A stretch of 64,000 nt of DNA from Gnetum montanum (lineage: Eukaryota > Streptophyta > Gnetopsida > Gnetales > Gnetaceae), in NCBI GenBank assembly GCA_015680685.1, contig MNCI01005364.1, positions 272,980 through 336,979 of the forward strand, in the 5' to 3' direction. The position numbers and the translations under genes are program-made. The notes beneath the pieces are model-generated. The model ran no database searches. It was not told the origin of the DNA and was given only the letters and a program-made list of their open reading frames with translations. This document shows, in pieces, positions 57,906 to 64,000 of the stretch; the first letter of the stretch is position 1; the number at the start of each line of letters is the position of its first letter.

Positions 57906-59260
57906 TAAATATTTCATGATATTTTTGAATTATGCATGTGATACCAAGAAAATTTTGTCAAGAAACCCTTAGCCTCTTGGTAACAAAAAAATTAAGAAAA
58001 TGATGAAAAACATAGCTTCCAGGACTTTCCAAAACATCTAAAAACCTTTACAACAACCAAATATATTTTAGCAATTTTAGTAGCTTAGAATGACATCTAG
58101 AAGCTTAGGTTCCTCTTTTTGACATTTTTTTCATTTTAGAAACATTCATTAAAGCCTATATTTTAGCTTTGACCTCCATTTGACACCTCAAAATCTTGTT
58201 TTGACAATTGAATTCTTGGTCTTTGATCTTTTAACTTCACTAGATATTTTAGTTCATCTCTCCACCATCTATGGATTTGTTTGTTTATTTGTTTATAATT
58301 TTACATTTAACCATTTGTCTTTAAATGTGAATTTTTTAGTAACATTAACAAGTTTGTAGTGACTATGTAATAAGCCTTTCTTGGTAGTGAGTGAGATAGT
58401 TATGTGGTGAAACATGTCACTAACTGTTACCTAACTTTGCAGTGACAACATGATCAGACTTGGTCAATAACGAGCTATGTACTCATGTGATTAGCCTTAT
58501 CTATAAGTACTATTTTTTTAATTAATTCATTTGATAAGTTTAGTGGATGGTGGTGGAGTTTCAGTTCATCAAATTTGATTATTTATTCATATTATTAATA
58601 TTTGTTATTTGTTTCATGTTTGATTTGATTTTCTAATATTCTGTTTGGAACTGCCACTTATCCATGATTTTTTAGCTACTTAATGTCTCCAATCAAACCC
58701 ATGAGGGAGTATTTTATAACTTTTTTCCTACTCAATCTTAAGGTCAATTCCATTTCTATTTTTATGGCTTTTGGATAACTCTATCAGTTTTAATAAGGAA
58801 TATTTAGAGTAAGAATTTGATGATGAAATTCATATTTTTAAACCCTTAGTAGTTTTAATATTATGTTTCTAGTTCAATTATTTAATTCTATGTTTTAATG
58901 TTCAATTAGAATTAATGCAATTTTCCTTCATGTGAGGATTTGTATTTTGTTATCATTGTCTTTAATGTAGGCCTAACTTTGATTTGAACTTTATTTATAT
59001 CAAATTGATTATACTTTAGTTACTATAATTTGGCTATTTTGTCCAACATTAGAGCCCCATATCTTTTCTCAATGTATTTTTAATATAAAAGGATCATCAC
59101 CTAAAGCCACAGTCCTCATCCTACTAAGAGGGATCTTGGAACGATTGGTAAATGAGTGAAAGCCTAACCTCTTAGAGTGGCTATGTCCAAGCTTGAACCC
59201 ACGTCTTTAACTTGAGGAACAAGCACCTTACCATCACTTCAAATTATGGTTTTTATTTGT
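57906..59260. other. AT-rich stretch with a possible antisense SINE
   Basis: No coding domain. At about 59080-59230 the minus strand reads GATGGTAAGGTGCTTGTTCC, then GTGGGTTCAAGC, which resembles box A and box B of a tRNA-derived SINE at the right distance; no clear target duplication was found. Part of the 5' LTR of G may be included. Confidence 0.35.
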
Positions 59261-59624
59261 AATTTAAATAATATTTATATTTAATTCAATATTTAATTGC
59301 AACTGTAACTTGCTAACATTTTCATTATAATTTTTGGCTTATGTAGTAGGGTTTGTCCAACTATTATTAGTGCATAGGTTAGTTTTGGAACACAAGGGGC
59401 TACTATCACTATTTCTACAATGTTCTTATCTTTAGTTGTATTCTTCTTACTCCTATTCACCTATCATTTTATGGATATCTACTACTTTGCTTGTCTAAGT
59501 TCCTTAGCATCCATTTAATTTTTATTAGGTAATGGTTTACTTTTCATACATTTTAATTTTTTCTAAGTAATACCTTTTTAGCCTAAGCCTAGTTAGTGGG
59601 GTATTATAAGTTGGTATTAGAGTT
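59261..59624 (+). repeat. End of the 5' LTR and primer site of element G
   Basis: The LTR ends GGGGTATTATA (59608). TTGGTATTAGAGTT at 59611-59624 is a decayed tRNA-Met primer site. The left limit given is arbitrary. Confidence 0.55.
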
Positions 59625-60039
59625 AAAAGCTTGACAAGTATTATTGAATTTGTAATGTATGATGTCACCATGCAAAATATTTAAGATCTTGAATAGGACA
59701 AACCTCAATTAACCAAATAGATAAGTTTCTCAAAATGACATGATGTAGGAGATTTTCACTCATTTAAGAAGTTAAAATTAGTCTAATATTGAAAATAGTG
59801 AATAATATCAACCTGACTAGTCAACCATTGGTGGTAGAAGGCCTATTAAGCTACTAAATAGTTCAAGAGGTTGAAACCATCATCTTTTAACAATGCAAAA
59901 GATTTCATAATAGCCTAAATTGGCTTCATGATATGAAGGAATCTTTCTAGGTAATGGTTTATGCTTCAATGCAACTAACATATTTGATACTCATCAACTA
60001 AGGGATGTAACCAACTATTAGTGGCCGATAACTAAGGTT

Positions 60040-60500
60040 GCTAAAGGCTAGGCACATAGAGAGGTGGAGTGGGTTGACTTTGTTAGAGACTTCAAAGGAA
60101 GATACATGCCCAAGAAGTTCATGGAGACTAAGAACAAGGAGTTATCCAACTTAGAGCAGGAAGATCTTACTATTTCTAAGTATCAGACAACTTGTACTAA
60201 GGCATTGGCTATAAAGTAGAGCATAGGTTTGGGAAAGAAGAAGAAACAAAATCAACTCAATAGGAGACCCAAACCTATAATCAGATCTAGCATCTCTAAG
60301 TAGGCTAGTACTTCTAGAGGTATCACTATTAGACCTTTCAACTCCACTCCTAATTATAATTCTTGTGATCAAACTAGACATTTCAGAAGTGAATGCTTGA
60401 ATTATCTTTACTATGATAAGCCTAGACACTAATAGTGTCAGTTCCCCAACAAAATAGTTAAGAATCATATAGATGAAGCAACCAAAGTTTAGAACAAAAA
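60040..60500 (+). pseudogene. gag fragment of element G
   Basis: WVDFVRDFKGRYMPKKFMETKNKELSNLEQEDLTI fits the Retrotrans_gag pattern 'W..F...F...YFP......K..EF..L.QG.MTV..Y'. A basic linker (GKKKKQNQLNRRPKP) and a knuckle-like NSCDQTRHFRSEC (first Cys of CX2C lost) follow. The upstream half (59700-60040) is too decayed to read. Several stops. Confidence 0.65.
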
Positions 60501-60519
60501 GATGATTCAACACAAGGAT

Positions 60520-60960
60520 TTAAGAAATAAGGGAAGAGTCTATGTTTTCACTGATCAACCTTTAGGTAAGCAACCATACAATATCATGGATACTATGGGT
60601 AATATTGGTGGATCTTCTTTCTTGATCTTATTTAATGCTAGTACTAGTCATTCTTTTGTGAACCTTAGAGTTAGGACTTATTTACAACTTGGCCCTATAG
60701 CCATGTATTCTCCCTTACTAATTTAGATAATCCATTCTTCTAGTGTTTTAGTTTCTAACTTATTATCTTTAACTGAAGTGGTGATACAAGGTAATAAGTG
60801 GTACAATGATTTAATGTTGATGGGGCTTGTAGAGTATGATGTGATTATTGGGATGGATTGGTTGGCTAAGTATGATGGACATTTAGATTATAAGAATAAG
60901 ACTCTCACACTTATTTCCACAAGTGAGAAAGAAGTTACAATCCAAACAAGAAAGGTATAA
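60520..60960 (+). pseudogene. Protease of element G
   Basis: RVP_2-type protease. The active-site segment reads LILFNASTSHSFV near 60625, where the family has VLFDSGATHSFI; the catalytic Asp is now Asn. YDVIIGMDWLAKYDGHLDYKNKTL (60834-60905) is the very conserved close of this domain in chromoviruses. One stop lies between the two ORFs. Confidence 0.8.
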
Positions 60961-61049
60961 ATTAAAATTAACCTAGTAACAATAAAAAAGTTTCAATAGT
61001 TGCTTAAGAATTATCATAATTAAAAGTTGTTCTTGGATTTTTTTTAAGA

Positions 61050-61970
61050 AAGTGATAGATCAAATGTCAATGGTCAAAGAGTTCTTGGATGTGTTTAAGA
61101 AAGAACTTCCTAGAGTGACTCCTCACAAAGAGATTAAGTTTGAGATTACACTCAAGCCTAAAACTCAATCAATCTTGAAGACATCTGACATGATGTCTTT
61201 AGTGAAGTTGGTAGAACTCAAAGTGAAGATTTGAAAGTTGTTGTACTAGGGTATAATTGGCCAATTATTTCATCTTCAAATTCACTAGTGCTTTTGTGAA
61301 GAATAAGGATGATAGTTTGAGATTATGTATTAATTATAGAAAACTGAATTTAGTGACAATTAAGAATTAGTACCCTTTACCTAGGATCAATGACTTATTA
61401 AATCATTTGAGAAAAGCTAAGATATTCTCTAACATTAATTTGAAGTCTACGTATCATTAGGTTAGGGTACAAGAGGAGAATGGTCTTCAAATAGCTTTTA
61501 GAAAAAGATATGGACATTATGAATTCTTGGTCATGTCCTTTGAACTTATAAATGCATAAGTAGTTTTCATGCATTTGATGAATAGTATGATACATTCTTA
61601 TTTAGATTAATTTATCACTATCTTCATTGATAAATTCTTGGTTTACTATAAGAATGAAGAGAAGCATAAGAAGCACTTGAGAATAATATTATAAATCTTG
61701 AGAGACCAATAGCTATATGTTTATGATTTTAAATGTGCATTTTAAAAGTTAGAGATACAATTCCTTATTCGTGTGTTCTCTAGCATAGGTATAATTATGG
61801 ATCCTTCTAAGATAGCAGTAATTAAGAATTGGTCCATTTCAATCATAGTGAATGAAGTTAAAAGTTTCTTAGGTCTAGCAGGATATTACAAAATATTTTT
61901 AGATGATGTCTCTAAAATTACTACTCTTATACATAAGTTGCTTAGGAAGAATTATGTTTTCTCTTATTAA
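61050..61970 (+). pseudogene. Reverse transcriptase of element G
   Basis: VKEFLDVFKKELPRVTPHKEIKFEI (about 61075) is the linker ahead of the polymerase ('V.ef.dVFpeeLPglPP.ReieF.I'). LRLCINYRKLN (about 61318), YPLPRINDLLNHL, NLKSTYHxVRV and GHYEFLVMSF follow. The catalytic box near 61610 reads IFIDKFLV (second Asp lost). GIIMDPSKIAVIKNW and EVKSFLGLAGYYKIFL (61790-61900) close it. Many stops. Confidence 0.8.
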
Positions 61971-62039
61971 GATGCTTATTAGAATGTGTTTAACCAACTA
62001 AAGTATAGATTGATCATAGCTTCCATCTTGATCTGACAA

Positions 62040-62410
62040 GTTCTTAGTAAGCCTTATGGTATGTACACTAATGCTTTTGGAGAAGGATTAGGTGGTGTTC
62101 TTATGCAAGATGGCAAGGTGATTGCTTGTGCTTCTAAACAACTAAACCCCCATGAGATTGGATATCTAACTAATAATCCAAAGCTTGGTAGCATTATCTC
62201 TATCTTAAGATATGATGATATTACTTGTAAGATAAATGGATTACCTTCTACATAGATCACAAGATTTTGCAATATATTATGAATCAACTATAGTTGAACA
62301 TGAGACCGAGGTGATGGGTAGAGCTGTTAGTACATTTTGACTTCACAATAAAGCATCATCTAGAAAAAGGTAATAAGATTCTAGATGCACTAAGTAGGAT
62401 AGCTATGAAA
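62040..62410 (+). pseudogene. RNase H of element G
   Basis: YGMYTNAFGEGLGGVLMQDGKVIACASKQLNPHE (62055-62155) is the RNase H start ('vyTDASg.GLGcVLmQ.gkVIAYASRQL..HE'), with the catalytic Asp changed to Asn. KHHLEKGNKILDALSRI-like wording (about 62350-62400) closes it. Frames change in between. Confidence 0.78.
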
Positions 62411-62559
62411 CTCTATAGTCTCATTATCTTAGTTCATGTAAAAGAAAATATGGCTTCTTAGCATACTTCAGATTCTTATTGTCAAGAAAATATTACAAAT
62501 ATTTCTTTATGAGACTAGTTTTTTTAATTTATAGTTCTAGCTTGTTATGATTTATGTAT

Positions 62560-63270
62560 AGGGTATATGTGTTGATTATAATCAAATAGATGCTACTTGA
62601 TGAGGCCTATTTGAATAAGCATCAAATACATCCAAGTAGCAATAAGATATATCACAATATCAAAACACAGTATTGGTGACATTGTATGGAGAAAGATGTG
62701 GGTGAGTACATAGCTAAGTGTTTGGTATGTCAATAGAACCTTAGAAACCTAGTGGTTATCTTCATCCACACATCATTCCAATGTTGAAATGAGAAATAAT
62801 TAGCATGAACTTCATTATTGTATTTCCTTATAGAAGGAGTAGGAAATATGTCATCCTTGGGATCATAGATCTTTTGATCAAGTCTTCCCACTTCTTAGCT
62901 ATGAAAGAAACATCTAGTGTAGAGAAGATTGCTTAGTTCTTGTTAGAGATATTCAGATTGTATGGGGTTTAGAATAAGATTGTATTTGATAAAGATGTCA
63001 ATTTTACTTCTAGATTTTGATAGTCATTTTGTAAAAATTGTAGGCTCTATGATAAATATCATCTCAATGTATCATCCCTAGATAGATGATTATATAGAGA
63101 GAATGAATTGAATTTTAGAGGATATGATTTGAGCTTATGCTTTGGATTATAGAGATAGTTGGAATAGATTTCTTCATTTGGAAAATTTTTCATACAATAA
63201 GATCTATGAAGATAGCTTAAAAGTACCATCTTATGAAGTATTGAATCATAAACATTCTTGTACAACTCTT
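62560..63270 (+). pseudogene. Integrase core of element G
   Basis: GEYIAKCLVCQ near 62700 is the end of the zinc domain, with both Cys kept. The core is poorly preserved: a frame with SYRRSRKYVILGIIDLLIKS-type wording near 62830, a DxHFTSRF-like DSHFVK region near 63015 and YHP.IDDYIERMN.ILEDMI (63065-63125), in which the catalytic Glu is kept. Many stops. Confidence 0.65.
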
Positions 63271-63282
63271 TGCTAGTCTTCT

Positions 63283-63800
63283 ATGGAGGATAAACAAAAG
63301 AGCAAGATAGACATCATTAAGAAGACTTCAAAACACATAAATATTTTTAAAGGTAGATTGCAAGTATCTCAAGATAAATATGCAAAGTATGTCAGAAACA
63401 ATAGGCAATCATTAGAGTTTAACATTAGTGATCAAGTTTTTCATAAATTTTCACCATCAAATGGAATTACAAGATGTCATAGAAGAGGAAAGCTAACTCC
63501 TTACTACATTGGTCCCTTTCCAATTTTAAGGAAAATTGGTGAAGTTTCCCATCAACTTGATCTTCCATAGTAGCTATAGTTAATTCATGATGATTTCATG
63601 TTTCTATGTTGAGGAAGTATATTGTAAATCTTAGTCATAAGATAGACGATTAAGACATTAGGATTTAACCTAATGATAGTTCTATATAGTAACTAGTTAA
63701 GTTAGTGGGTAGGATGAAGAGTATATATAGAAGTAAGATCATTCCAATGGTAAAGGTCATTTGGTAAAGACAGGAAATACAAGATGCAACATGGGAAGTA
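63283..63800 (+). pseudogene. Integrase C-terminus and chromodomain remnant of element G
   Basis: A 95-codon open frame: RLQVSQDKYAKYVRNNRQSLEF, GDQVF/VFHKFSPSNG and YYIGPFPILRKIGEVSHQLDLP. The last is the GPF/Y module of chromovirus integrases. In a decayed continuation (63745-63800) IPMVKVIW and DATWEV match the chromodomain-end pattern 'vKVlWrn..vEeATWE'. This assigns G to the chromovirus branch. Confidence 0.78.
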
Positions 63801-63850
63801 TTAAAAGATCTATATACCTTACACCTTAAGATATTTTAGGAGGAATATTC

Positions 63851-64000
63851 TTAAGGGGGGGTGTGGAGGAAGTGTAATATCCCTACCTTAGATATCCTTT
63901 ACTCCTTGGTATATTTGTGATTTAAATCCTTGATGTCTTGTTTGCTAACCTATGTCTAGCTTTATTAACCTTTGTATTATGGTTGACTATGCTTTTTGAG
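63851..64000 (+). repeat. Purine tract and start of the 3' LTR of element G
   Basis: TTAAGGGGGGGTGTGGAGGA ends just before TGTAATATCCCTACC (63873). The LTR is cut by the window end. It matches 43733-43880. Confidence 0.82.

Larger units (their letters stand above)
59261..64000 (+). mobile_element. Element G: degenerate chromovirus (Del/Tekay-like), runs off the window
   Basis: 5' LTR tail, primer site, gag, protease, reverse transcriptase, RNase H, integrase with a GPF/Y and chromodomain-like end, purine tract and the first 128 bases of the 3' LTR, in that order. LTR ends of the TGTAATATCCC and GGGGTATTATA type are mutated forms of TGTAACACCCC/GGGTGTTACA, as in Del/Tekay elements. The 5' LTR start is not found. 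Confidence 0.78.

Overview
The window looks like intergenic DNA from a very large, repeat-swollen seed-plant genome. A gymnosperm is my inference, from the old Ty3/Gypsy elements of the Tat/Athila group, the endogenous caulimovirid and the TTTAGGG-type telomere motif. I find no intact host gene. Nearly all recognisable coding sequence belongs to decayed retroelements with many stops and frameshifts, and there is one 151-base assembly gap. Layout from the left: an LTR tail with a tRNA-Met-type primer site (1-730); a pol-less Athila-like element, A (1589-7253); a caulimovirid-like endogenous pararetrovirus (7254-7512 and 17369-22245) split by a 9.85 kb Athila-like element, B (7513-17363), with target duplication AACAT; the 5' end of a Copia element (22259-23340); a degenerate tandem repeat (23.6-25.4 kb); an unidentified coding-like stretch (26.5-28.4 kb); and a minus-strand Tat-lineage element, E (about 28.5-34.4 kb), carrying the extra archaeal-type RNase H. 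Next comes the 3' part of a further Athila-family member, C (about 35.06-40.68 kb), with a long coiled-coil ORF in the env position behind a candidate intron. It is followed by two short SINE-like insertions with clear target duplications. From 45.08 to about 57.9 kb lies a minus-strand, pol-less Copia-type element, F. A pol-less Athila-like element, D (47509-53846), is inserted in F with target duplication GCAAG. The right end is a degenerate chromovirus-like element, G (about 59.3 kb to the window end). Elements A, B, C and D are one family. They share the LTR termini TGATGAG/CTCATCA, the downstream (R-U5-like) LTR sequence and the long 3' region; A, B and D also keep a tRNA-Asp-type primer site of TTGGC type, while the 5' end of C is not in hand. 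They differ in the short U3: a TTACTCTAATTATTAGAG array in A and B, GATGAGGCC palindromes in C and a 20-base GATATCGCGTACGCGATATC palindrome in D. All copies with an intact LTR end carry a roughly 43-base hairpin near the 3' end of the LTR, whose stem covaries while its loop (ACCATAC) is conserved. That hairpin, the swappable U3 modules and the spliced env-position ORF are the least expected features here.
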